From Trypanosoma brucei gambiense DAL972 (Eukaryota > Euglenozoa > Kinetoplastea > Trypanosomatida > Trypanosomatidae), in the NCBI RefSeq assembly GCF_000210295.1, contig NC_026738.1:558001-622000 (forward strand): 64,000 nucleotides of DNA. The letters run 5' to 3'. Each line of letters starts with the position of its first letter. Within the stretch, counting starts at the first letter, position 1. The position numbers were made by a program, and so were the translations under genes. The notes beneath the pieces were generated by a model. The model was not told where the DNA came from. It saw only the letters and a program-made list of their open reading frames with translations, and searched no databases. Positions 23,901 to 34,379 of the stretch are shown here, one piece after another.

Positions 23901-24840
23901 GAAAAGACAAAGCAGAAGTGAAAGAAAGTAAAGAAACATAAATATAATGACACACCACCTTCCCATCTACCGGCTCCGTTTGAATTCTTTCAACTTTTCC
24001 ATCCCTCGTTATTTTCAGGGAGCAGCTGTTGTTATCATTGTTATTACCTGTGATTGACATTATCATTATTATTATTATTGATGTTATTCGTGTTCCCCTC
24101 CCTTTCTGTCCCACTTTCCCTCCTCTCTCTCTTTTTTTTTTTTACTTCCGGTATTTCTGGCTTTCCGCTTATGTTTTTTTTTTCGAATTTCACTAAAGTA
24201 AACCACAACATCACAGTTATTTGATGTTGGACACCACCACCACCCCTTCCAAAAACAAAAAAAATCGAAAGTGGAGATAATGACGATGAATGCGAGGAGA
24301 AGGTGTGATCGACGTTGCGATGGAAATGAATAGGAAAAAAAAAAAGGGAACAATGATGTTAAGGAAAAAAAGCAGAAGAGAAAGAAAATGATGTCCTTCA
24401 GAGTGAAAACAACAGCAATAGTGACGATATGATAATAATTAACAAAAACAAGGATGGTGATGGCAATGATGATGTGAAAGAAAAGGAGAGAGAAAGAGTA
24501 GTGGAAATAAAGCGAGAGCCCATGTACGAAAAAGAAGAGAAAAATTATATATGTATGCGAGAATATGTGCCTGTTTTCCCCCTACAAGCTTTTTTTCCTT
24601 CTGCGCTTATCACTATTATTCATTTTTTTATTTTGGCGCCATGGTGGTAGCGGATTTTAGTTAATGAAACGGGAAAAGAATATATTGTTGTTTCTTCCGC
24701 TCCACCGACCTTACTTTTTTTTCATTTTTTTTAAATTATTTTTGAAAATGCCATCGTTCGTTCTTTGATTAATCCGTCTTTTTTCCCCCGTCGTTTCGTT
24801 TGTCTTGTTTTGTTTTGTTTTTCACTCGGTTTCTGTTTAA

Positions 24841-26802
24841 CTTATTTCGTAGTGCAGGGTGAGGAGGTGGTCTGGGCCAATGAATAATAATGACCATGCT
24901 AATGATAATAACGACAACACCGATTGGGGCAGTGGAACGCCGCTCCGGGAACATATAGCGAAGGACGAGGGCGGATGAGCGCAAGCAGAAGCAAAACTAG
25001 GGAAGGAACGTGGCGAGGCGGGCATATTCAAAAAAAAACACATGAGAGTGCGCACAATGCCATTTGCACGCATGAGGATACATGCATATATTTTTATATG
25101 CATGTTGTTTCACTTAAAATATATATGTACATATACGTATATATTTTTAAAAGAATGCGTGTGTCCCGTCATCTCGTCGTCACACGTAGCCACCGGCTCG
25201 CGGACATGCGAGTGAAAACGGGTGCGGATGAGCATGCATGTGCGGTTGTGCGCGCGGGCGCGACTGCGTATGAATGTTTGCGACCGCCGGAACATGTTCG
25301 CAAATGTGTGCCCGGTGCCGGCGCACATTTGTGTGATATAATCATGGGTGATGGTGCGCGAGCAAAAGCATTCATCCAGCAACATGTATGTTGCGTCGGT
25401 GGAAATACCGAGTTCCTCCTGGGGAACGTGAGCAGGGTCTCATGTTTTTGGAGGAAACCGGCCCGCCGGCGCCCGCGCTCTGGCGGGAGCACACTCGCAT
25501 CATGGGATCACGCTTTGGTGTGCGTTTTTGAATATGCCTGACACAACCCCGATCCAGTAGTTTTGTCTTTTCCTAAGCGTTGTAGCATGCGCGGGGCGGG
25601 TTCCGTCATATACACGAGGACGTGCGCCTTCGCGGATGGAAATGGGAGGGGGTTTTGTGTGTGTCGTTTCCTATAGCGATTAGCATTTAGTGGGCTTCGC
25701 TGAGGATGCAAAACGTCAGCACGCCCCCCGCTTATTCCTATCTTGGAATGGGAGGAAGAGCACGCGCGCGTTTCGATCGCGGCCCTTTGGCGGTTGTTTG
25801 CCCTGTATCGGCCCTTCGATGCGATCGTGTCTTGTTCCTTTCACGAAGCACGCCACTCATCCCCCCTTTGATATTTGGGCTCAAATCGCCGCGCCGGTTT
25901 CCGGTTCGCGGTAGTCCCTTCTTTGCCAACCCCAAGAGGAGTCCCCAAGCTTTTTTCCCCTTTTTAAAATTAAAATAATAATTTTCGGCCCTGGCGATCC
26001 CCGACCCTCGACTTCAGTAATCACTGAGTCCCCTCGATCTGCTTTCTTCCAAATCAAATTTTGAGCACCCCCCCTTTCTGCTGCCTTTTGCTGATACGCC
26101 CACCCGGGCCGCCCGCCGCTTTCTCCTCCGTCTCTTAACATCACCCCCCTCCCCCCCTTCCTCCTTTTCTTTCATAGCATAGGTTATGCCCGCCCGGCCC
26201 CGCGCCCTTGAGCACTCTCTGTCCACTTTCGCGTCCCAACCTTTTTATTGTTTTGGAACTGCACCGTTGTCTTAAATCGGGGAGAGGGAAACAGAAATAA
26301 TTCAGCACCACTACGACACCGCTGTGATTTCTCCACTTGCTCCATAATGCAACGCTTTATTGCACTTCTTCACATCCATCGGAATCCGGCAAACAGGGGA
26401 AATGACCGAAACCCATGTCAGTTTGAACGGTCGAGAGGAAGTCAGCGAACAAAAAATACCCTCTTGAAACACTTCGGCGACGCCGCAACTGAGTGTCAGG
26501 GTGGGTTGCGATCCAACGAAAGGCATGAAAGTATCATATGCATTTGGCCCAGGCGCATTTCCTTAACATTTACTATTTAATGGTGTGAAGAAGAGATAAA
26601 ATGTAATAAATTTAACGTCGGCTTCAAATGCAGGCGTGTGAAGGGTAATGCCATCAACTGAAGCTCGGGTGGGAGGGTAATTTTCGACGGACGAGGTGGG
26701 CGGAAATGAACGCTTTGCCTGTGAGAATTTCATACGAATAATTGTGATCGTGCGCGTTTGGGTGGGGATGGAAATAAGGATGGAGTCAACAGCCCGTCAA
26801 TT
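24841..26802. other. Transition zone with changed composition, no recognised gene
   Basis: From about 24900 the poly-T/poly-A character ends and CG-containing, balanced-composition DNA begins, apart from a short AT patch near 25090-25150. Open frames of 60-205 codons exist on both strands, but none shows a domain I recognise and several overlap antiparallel. It may contain decayed coding or retroelement sequence. The right edge is the gap starting at 26803. Confidence 0.5.
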
Positions 26803-26902
26803 NNNNNNNNNNNNNNNNNNNNNNNNNNNNNNNNNNNNNNNNNNNNNNNNNNNNNNNNNNNNNNNNNNNNNNNNNNNNNNNNNNNNNNNNNNNNNNNNNN
26901 NN
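26803..26902. other. Assembly gap (100 N)
   Basis: Exactly 100 undetermined bases, the conventional placeholder for a gap of unknown length. It directly precedes the zinc-finger fragment, so most of that element may be missing from the assembly. Confidence 1.
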
Positions 26903-27471
26903 TTCAATGTGACCTGTGCGAGGCGAGCTTCGGTACACGTTCTTCCCTGACACTACACAAGAAATTCAAACATAAGAGCATAGTGACGGAAGACAGTACC
27001 GTGGTGGTGGTGCAATTCCCTCGTAAGCGTGCCAGTGAGGGAAATGTTGACGTCCCGGGGAAAGGAGAGGTGCAGTGTGGTGTGTGCCAAAAAGTGCTCA
27101 GTTGCAGAGACTCCCTCATCCGACACTGCAAGGCTTTCCATAAAGGTGAGGGAGTTGAGCTTAAATGCAGCAATAACACAAAATTGCGTGCCACTGATTC
27201 CCCGCATACAAACAGATCCATGTTGGTGTGCCCGACATGCGGAAGGCAGTGTGCTAGCAAAACTGGCCTCACCCTACATCAAAAGAAGATGCACGGTATG
27301 AAGGTAGAGCGCGCTGTAACCAGCCAACGCGGCGACTGCGAAGAAACGTCGCTGCACTTGATGAGCTGTCCCGGTTTGAAGGAATCACGTGTCAGGTTTG
27401 CGGTAGAAGGTGAGTGTGTGCAGGATATATGCTTCTCCAAAAAGGCTGGCGCAATTTCTCATTGCGGTTGA
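26903..27471 (+). pseudogene. C2H2 zinc-finger fragment, probably the 3' end of an ingi/L1Tc-like non-LTR retrotransposon
   Basis: After the gap the frame encodes three C-x2-C-x12-H-x4-H fingers: CDLC with HKKFKH, CGVC with HCKAFH, and CPTC with HQKKMH. They are followed by a segment (about ETSLHLMSCPGL) like the degenerate Cys/His tail found at the C-terminus of non-LTR retrotransposon polyproteins. C-terminal C2H2 fingers are known in the ingi/L1Tc clade; SLACS-type elements also carry fingers but insert only in spliced-leader genes. The upstream part is lost in the gap. A fourth finger is split by an out-of-frame insertion (27411-27432), and the frame stops at 27471. Reverse transcriptase and RNase H domains are not visible. 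A free-standing zinc-finger gene is less likely but not excluded. Confidence 0.6.
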
Positions 27472-27948
27472 ACGGAGCCGGCCGCAGGTGAAGTCCTCAC
27501 CTAAGGTAACAGTCATACAACCCACTCTCCCTTCTGCAACTTCCCCCCTTATTGCCGAGTGTGGAGCCAGCAGGAAAAGCACCGGACGCAGGAATAGTCC
27601 AGACACCCTCAGAGACAGAGGAGGTATGCAATCAACAAGCAACAGAAACAGAAAGAGGGAGAGAGAATAATAAACGAATAACAAAAATCAAAACAAAAGG
27701 ATTGCTAATTGACATCTTTTGGAGAGTCCGGGGTGGGGGGCTTCTCGCCCCATCTGCTGTATTCCGTTCAAATGCGGAGCTACAACAAAAATTATAGAGC
27801 GTGTGTTAGGCTTAATAAAAAAGGGAGACTCTGCCACAGTCGCCAGACCGATAGCATCTCAGGGCTCTACGGTGATGGCTGATGGCCGCGCCAGTGGGGG
27901 GAAACTCTCACGAAGGCACGAAGAAAATTCCAAAAAAAAAAAAAAAGA
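27472..27948. other. Tail of the retroelement fragment and A-rich sequence
   Basis: This downstream stretch is A-rich at about 27645-27700 and has a run of about 15 A at 27932-27946, just before the duplicated segment begins. A-rich 3' ends are typical of ingi-type elements, but no target-site duplication could be identified. No gene is supported. Confidence 0.45.
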
Positions 27949-28357
27949 CCGCCACGGTGTTTGCGACCGCAAACACGCCCGCGCATGGATTTTTGGCTGC
28001 GTTTTCAAGGAGGATGAAGGGACACACGAGTTGGACGGCGGGGGATCAGGAACCCGCGGCGCCGGAAAAATGCGTTCGAATGTTTTGTTTGAGGGCGCCA
28101 AAGCACGCCTCGGGGGGTCGGGATGGCGGACGCCGATTTGCCCACCGCATCGGCGCTATGGGGACGCGTGCTGGGGGGCCCTAAGGCGGGTGAAAGTTTT
28201 TGGGAAACGGAAAGCTTGGCCTTCCGAAAAATGAAAGACGGCGGTGCCGGCACCCCGGGTTTGCCATAAGAAAACATCGAACCTGCATTTTTCTTTTGAC
28301 CCCCGCATCATTGAAGGCGTTTCGCCGCACGACACCACCGGGGCGGCGCCGTGTCGG
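27949..28357. repeat. 409-bp direct repeat, copy 1
   Basis: This segment recurs at 29941-30349 with a constant offset of 1992 bases. By eye the copies differ at only two positions near the left end (base 12, T versus C; base 18, A versus G). The copies are GC-rich and open in many frames on both strands, so the shared open frames are not evidence of a gene. Confidence 0.92.
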
Positions 28358-29940
28358 ACAAAAACCGGGCAAAGGGGGCGAGGCACCCCCATCGCTTTCG
28401 TCGAGACCCGGGAACCCCCCTTCCGTACGGCGCCTCCCGACTTGGCACGGAAACATTCCTTCGCAACAGACGGCTTCCCCCCCCCCCTACCAACCCGGAC
28501 ACCCGATGGCGACCCCATTGAAACGCGCCCCTCTCGTTCTTACCGGTGAACCAGCTGTCCCCGCTCGGCACTCAACCCTTCTGTTGCCCCTCCTGCTTTT
28601 CTTTCACCTTTCTAGCCAAAAAATAAAATAAAATAAGGGAAAGCCACGCCGCGCGGTCGCGACGAGCGCGTTTTCAAAAGAAAAAAAGATTAGCTCAGGC
28701 GGAAGCGTATCTCTCGGTTCGGAGAGGTTCTTTTTTATCATCCTTTAGAGAAAATTCGCCCGACGCCCGAAATCATGGCGGGTTTCAATATCGACGGAAG
28801 GGTCGGACACCCCGGCCGGCTCTCGGGTCCGCCGGGGCGTGTACCGGTGCCCCAAAGTGGCCACCCGAACCCGGTGGCGGTTTATTTTCAGGCCGCGCCC
28901 TTCCCCGTGACCGCGGCATTCGCTGCCCCCCAACTCGTCGGGCCACCCCCCGTATTTTTTTACCGAAGGGGGGCAAACCACCCGGGTCCCGCCCCCCGAC
29001 CACCAGCACCACCCCCTCGCCGTCAATTGGGAGTCGACCCGAGCCCGCCGCCGCCTCGCTTTCGCGAAAACCGCAATTTGTTTTCGGCGGGGGAGGTGGT
29101 TGGTTTCATTCGGTTGACCCGGCGATGGGATGAGAAGGCGGCGGGGAGAGGGGCCGCCCATCACGCCCGCGGACCTCCGAATTTCGAATGGCCGCCGGCA
29201 CCCGGGGACCCCTGGCAGGTTTTGGAGGATTGGTCGGAAACCCGAGCACGGTGGTGGCGCAGCAGTCGGGCGGATCTTCGGGCACCGCGGCGCCGCCGGC
29301 CCTCAGGACCCCGCAGCAAAAAAAAAAATTTAAGACCTTTGGAAAAGGGGGTCGTGGTGCCTCGTCACTAATCCCCCCTCGCCCACGGTGTTTGAAAAAG
29401 CGACGACGCTGCCCGCCCACCCGCCTTTTTTAAAAACGCGGTTCTTTTCGAAAACTCTGACATATCCTTTCCTGTTCGAAAAAACGTGCCGCTGTTCACA
29501 AACAGCCGCCACCCCTTTGCTACTCCAAAAAGCGTGAAGCTTTTTTGAAAACTGATAAGCCCCCTCCGCCCCCGCCAAACGGGTGCCGCTTTTCTGAAAT
29601 CAGGATATTGTCCCTTTTCCCTTCCCTTCGAAACAAATGGTGACTGTTCAGCGCCGGTCCCCCGCTGCCCGTGTTCGGAAGGGGGCCCTGCCTTGCCTTA
29701 CCTTTAAACGGAATACAAAAAACCTCATTCCCCCCGCACAAAGTTCGCCCCTGGCGCGGTTAAGAGGTCCGGCGCAACGCTCCGCCTGCGTGGAGGGGGG
29801 CGAAGGTAGCCCGGGTGGAACCCGTCAGATTTTTTCCTTAGGAATTGGCCACGGGGCGGCATCGCCTTTGGGCCCGGCTACTCGCCGCCGGCAAGGAGAG
29901 TGGGCCCGGGACACACCCCCGATGCGGGCGGCTGCGATGG
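28358..29940. other. GC-rich island between direct repeats
   Basis: These 1.6 kb are far richer in G and C than the rest of the window (one counted line, 28801-28860, is about 77 percent GC) and contain many short C or G runs. Every frame is open for long stretches, which follows from the composition. I recognise no protein family, rRNA or convincing tRNA. Foreign DNA, contamination, or poor-quality consensus sequence are all possible. Confidence 0.6.
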
Positions 29941-30349
29941 CCGCCACGGTGCTTGCGGCCGCAAACACGCCCGCGCATGGATTTTTGGCTGCGTTTTCAA
30001 GGAGGATGAAGGGACACACGAGTTGGACGGCGGGGGATCAGGAACCCGCGGCGCCGGAAAAATGCGTTCGAATGTTTTGTTTGAGGGCGCCAAAGCACGC
30101 CTCGGGGGGTCGGGATGGCGGACGCCGATTTGCCCACCGCATCGGCGCTATGGGGACGCGTGCTGGGGGGCCCTAAGGCGGGTGAAAGTTTTTGGGAAAC
30201 GGAAAGCTTGGCCTTCCGAAAAATGAAAGACGGCGGTGCCGGCACCCCGGGTTTGCCATAAGAAAACATCGAACCTGCATTTTTCTTTTGACCCCCGCAT
30301 CATTGAAGGCGTTTCGCCGCACGACACCACCGGGGCGGCGCCGTGTCGG
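29941..30349. repeat. 409-bp direct repeat, copy 2
   Basis: Near-identical to 27949-28357. The identity ends abruptly at 30349, after which ordinary-composition sequence resumes. The repeats have no TG...CA termini and no flanking duplication that I can see. Confidence 0.92.
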
Positions 30350-33300
30350 TGGTGAAATGTTAGTGGGGCGTTTAGCGCGTGCCAAGTGGGGTGAGGTTAT
30401 CCAATTTGGAAAGGTGCATACCTGGTGGGGTGGGGTCGGCGATAGGCAGTCCTCGGAGGGTCTCGTTGTCCGCATCAGTCGTTGCGTATGAAGGTCTTTT
30501 TGCGCAATTTCATTGTGAAATTGTCGTCGTTGGTCTTGTTTATGGAATCGCTGAAGTGTTCGGTACATGCCCTAGTTGTTTCCTGTTGTTGGTGGTGGTG
30601 GGGAGGGAAGATTCGACTCTCCCTTTTTCCCAAGCCCCCACAATAATTTACGACGGATGATGTAATCTTTTACTGGAAGTGGGGCTGTCGCCGAAAGCTT
30701 TGTCCTAACACCCCTCAATTTGTTCGCATTCCCTCTTGTCCTCGCCTTGCTTCTTGCGGTGGTGTGTGTTATGTAGGTTTCTGAACGCTACGGTTTCAAA
30801 CAGCCGCATTTCCGTTCAAACATGTTTAGTGTCGGATAATTTCCGACACCGCATATCTGTTTCCTTAGCTTTTCCACTCTAAATGTCCGGTTTAAAATAT
30901 ACTTTTATACTTAGCCATTGAACTTCTCTGCTGCGTTTCTGATTCTTCATGCTCCTCCACTGGTTTGTGGCCTTTGGTAGTGGGAATTTTTGAGGGAAAG
31001 TAACACCAACTCCCGTAACGTCGTCGCTATGGAATTCAGGCCTGTGGTTGCTATGTCGCTGGATTAGCGCTACGGTAACGGAAAAGCACGATGCCCCATT
31101 TTTTAATCCACATTGCTCAAATCTTCCCACATGCTCACGGGGATGTGAAGGAGACGGACATAGAAGACTTTTTATCGTTCTTTCCCAAATTTTAACCAAA
31201 TTTCCTCCTCCACCAATTATTGAAGATCCTTTGGAAGAGACCCCCCTCCAGCCCTTTACATCACCCAATTTTCTTGGAAACTTCTTGCTTGATTCTCTGA
31301 CGAGGAGCATCCTCTACCGAGATAAGTTTCGCCTCCTCCATTGCCAACAAACACAAGCGTCCCGGGGACTATCGGAAAGCGTTGATATTCTTGTTGGATT
31401 AATAAAGCTGAAAAAAAAAAAGCCCAACCTTCCTGCAACAAGCCCTGCTGCCCCTACGGCCGTGTATCCAATGTATCTCAACCTTTTCAACTCTCCTCTT
31501 CACTTTATTCCCCACGCGCTTCAAAAATATCGTAATTCCTTTGTGAAAGGCTCGGATATTAACGTCCTCCTCCTTTCTTCTAACCCTCAAAATTCTCAAC
31601 TCCATCAACTTGACAGTACCTTCACTCTCTCACTTTCTCTGTTTCGCATTTCGTTTCCGCATGGGTGAAGGCGTACAGCGATTTCGACCCTTTTTTGCCG
31701 CACCAAAAAGTGCGTGTTCACCGTCGCTAAAACTCAACCTTTCGCCGTCTACGGCCACAGAACTTCCAAAGAGAAGGAACACAGCCACCGACACTCTCGT
31801 ATCCGCATATGAAATACGCGTGTTTCCGCGGAGTCGAGGGGAAAAGCCGTGACAGCCATTTTAGGGAGTGCGCGAAGGGTGGGGCGGCTTCAACGAGAAT
31901 GGATATTCTCCTTTGTTGACTGTTATTTTCTGCTTATTGGGCAACACCGGGGTGGAAGTGATGACGATTGATGGGAGAAGGGAAAGTGATACGAACAGGA
32001 ACGTTTATATTTAACTTTCCCCGAATAACATGGCTAGGAAGATGGGCTGAACCGCGTCGATGAGACGTACCAATCGGGGCGCCAGGAGACCCACTTAGAA
32101 ATGCGAGCATGGATGCGGGTGTGACCGTGGTGTGGGGCTTTTGCTCTGGGGAGGTGAAGGAACTGCGCGAAACTGCCAGGAGTTCGCCTCGTCCTCCCAG
32201 CTGTTGCCTGCGTGAGGGAAGTTTTTATGGCCAACTGAAATGGAGAGTCATAACCACATTCTATTTGGCGAATGAGCACAATAATGGCAGGGATTCGTTT
32301 AGGACAACAGCGGTGACGAGAGCGGGGAGCATACTCACGGCGCGAATGTTAGTTGGGAAGCTTCAATATTCTATGGAAGAACGGCAAAAAGTACAGTTGT
32401 CTGTTTTCTGCCAACAAAGGTTCACCACCAGCCCCACCGCACAACTAATGATGCGAGCAAGGTGTGTGCAAATACAAAATAGGAACTGAACGGTGGGAAT
32501 TACACCATTTTGCGCATGGACTATTGGTGAACACTTGAAAACATCATTTGGGGACAACCCTCTACCGTTACAAAGTCTAAAGGGGGAAAAGCAAAGAAAC
32601 GCAACGCGCCCGCGTTGTGACACAAGTTCCATGTGCGTTGAAAGTTGAATCTGGAAAATCGGCTCTGTCAAGCACCGGTGACGAGCACACGGCGATGGAA
32701 GTAAAGGAACTGGCAACCATTCGAAGTCGGAAATGTCAAGGTTCACTTGTTCTCTCTTGCATGTTTCGCGGTGAGCGGGCTCCAAGGAGAAATGAGACTA
32801 TTGGACGCAACGTATTAGCCAACCTTGAAGGTGAGAGACGCACAACAACGGGGAACATTGGGACATTTTCAGTTCGCACACCCATTAACACCCAGCACGC
32901 ACCCTCTGTGGCTAGTTGAAGGATGGGTAGATACGCACAGTTTCTTAAACGCAAACTCCGCCGTCTTCCTCATTCGAAACCGTTGACGGCAATCGACCTC
33001 ATTCACCACACTTCCAATAACGCAGAGTTTTTATTGCTGGAAAGATCAAGCACCTTCAGGTTGCACCTTCTTCCTCCTTCAATACCACCAATGCGCATCG
33101 GCGATTTCCCTGCTGCCCACGCGCTGTTCCCAGGTTTGTGCATTCGCGACGGCGTCGCCTGCTGTCGCCACGATGCGCACGAAACCATTTGGCGGAAGCA
33201 CACCCTCAATGTCACTTCCCCTTTCCCCTGCGAATTCTCACTACACGCACAGGACGACGGTGCCATCAATCCGACACTAATCAAAACGGGGAAACGGAGC

Positions 33301-34379
33301 TGACCACTAGGTCGCTTCTTCACCCACGGAAATTTCGAAAACCCTGGCAGATTCTCGCAGCCCCACAAAAATACCTAATAAGGTGCTGAGTTTCTGGTCC
33401 CATTCGTGGGCAAAACATTTTGGGTGGCATTAGTAAGGTATGGGGAATGAATGATTAGTAACAGTATGGGAGGTGCCGGAACACTTCCTATTTTCGACGC
33501 CGCGTCCACAACCTTTGCCAATGGTTCAGTTTCGATCCCAAGGTTTTGGGGTATTTAGGAGGAGCCGTCCCGGTTACACGGCTGGGCACATCCGTCGCCC
33601 CACCGAGGGTGCAAGTCTAATTTCCCCACTCAGGGTTTTTCAGAGTGGGAGATTCGATCAAATAGGAGAGTGTCGGCACCCCAACCCCGGTGCGTGGCAC
33701 TTTTCCTTCCCTTCCTGACCGCACGCTTGTCCGGCAGCTGTTAAATAAACTCGTCGGGGCTCATCAAAGTAACCCGTTCCTCTTGGACAGAAGCGTAGTC
33801 GGTCCCCTTTTTAGATTGTGCTCGTGCGCGCCGCCACGTTGAATCGCACTTCGCCACACGAGGTTCGCCTCCTACGTGCTGTTGTTCTCTCCCGCAGCGC
33901 GAGTCAGCATGCACTGCTGGGGGCACGTTTCTCCAATGTCTTCGTCCTCGCACCAAGGGGTGGGGAGCGTTTCGCCATTGCGTGAAAACTGACCTTCCGC
34001 CAAAAACCTCTACACATTAACATCTTCATGAGGGCTTCCGGTCATAACCGCCCGCCCACCCGAAACGCTGAGAAGGGATTGGGATCGAGCATATCTCTGG
34101 ACCGAGGGTCGATTCTGGTGCACTCTGCCCTTAAATATGTAGAAAAAAAAACGCGCACAAAATAAAATTAGCAAAGTTGGCGTCGCACGAACCGTTTCCG
34201 TGACATTATTTCGACATCAGCGCGCATCACTGCGCAGTTTATTCCGCACGGAGAAAAACAAGGAGGAGGAAGCATGCGAAAAGCCATCGGCTCGCTGCGC
34301 TGTTGCAATGTGAGTAATGGCAAACACCAACGTGCACGTATAGAGGATCGAAAGGGACATGCAATACCGGTTTGTTCAT
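30350..34379. other. 4-kb unique region before the first minus-strand gene, no recognised gene
   Basis: Composition is balanced, without the poly-T and (TA)n character of the left arm, so it may be decayed coding sequence. Open frames of 60-206 codons occur on both strands, the longest at 31048-31668 plus, but none carries a motif I recognise. Part of the right edge is the 3' UTR of the MutL-like gene. Confidence 0.5.

Larger units (their letters stand above)
18302..24840. other. 6.5-kb AT-rich low-complexity DNA
   Basis: There is no supported gene. The stretch holds (TA)n runs (about 18483-18550, 18980-19005, 20896-20932, 21774-21792), a compound GT/GA microsatellite (19842-19885), many TTA/ATT runs (20223-20243, about 20318-20405, 21905-21935), and more than ten T(n)A(n) junctions. 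It has the same character as the spacers between the five plus-strand genes, so its left part may be a very long 3' UTR. Confidence 0.7.
18302..34379. other. Convergent strand-switch region
   Basis: The plus-strand genes end at 18301 and the minus-strand genes, pointing towards them, end at 34380. In trypanosomatids such convergent switches are where two Pol II polycistronic units terminate, and they often carry tRNA genes or retroelement remnants. I see a retroelement fragment but no convincing tRNA. The region contains no intact protein gene. Confidence 0.8.

Noticed and set aside
24924..25541. 205-codon plus-strand frame in the transition zone
   Set aside because: It includes a run from (TA)-rich DNA, overlaps antiparallel frames of similar length and has no recognisable motif.
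28690..28735. tRNA-like A-box (TAGCTCAGGCGG) followed by GGTTCGGAGAGG and a T run
   Set aside because: The distance between the boxes is too short for a tRNA, no cloverleaf could be drawn, and the B-box is poor.
27859..30226. Many overlapping open frames of 60-200 codons in the GC-rich island
   Set aside because: Frames are open on both strands at once, with low-complexity Pro/Arg/Gly products, as expected from high GC.
27949..30349. Possible LTR retrotransposon bounded by 409-bp repeats
   Set aside because: No TG...CA ends, no target duplication, no primer-binding site and no polymerase or integrase motif between the repeats; kept only as an anomaly.
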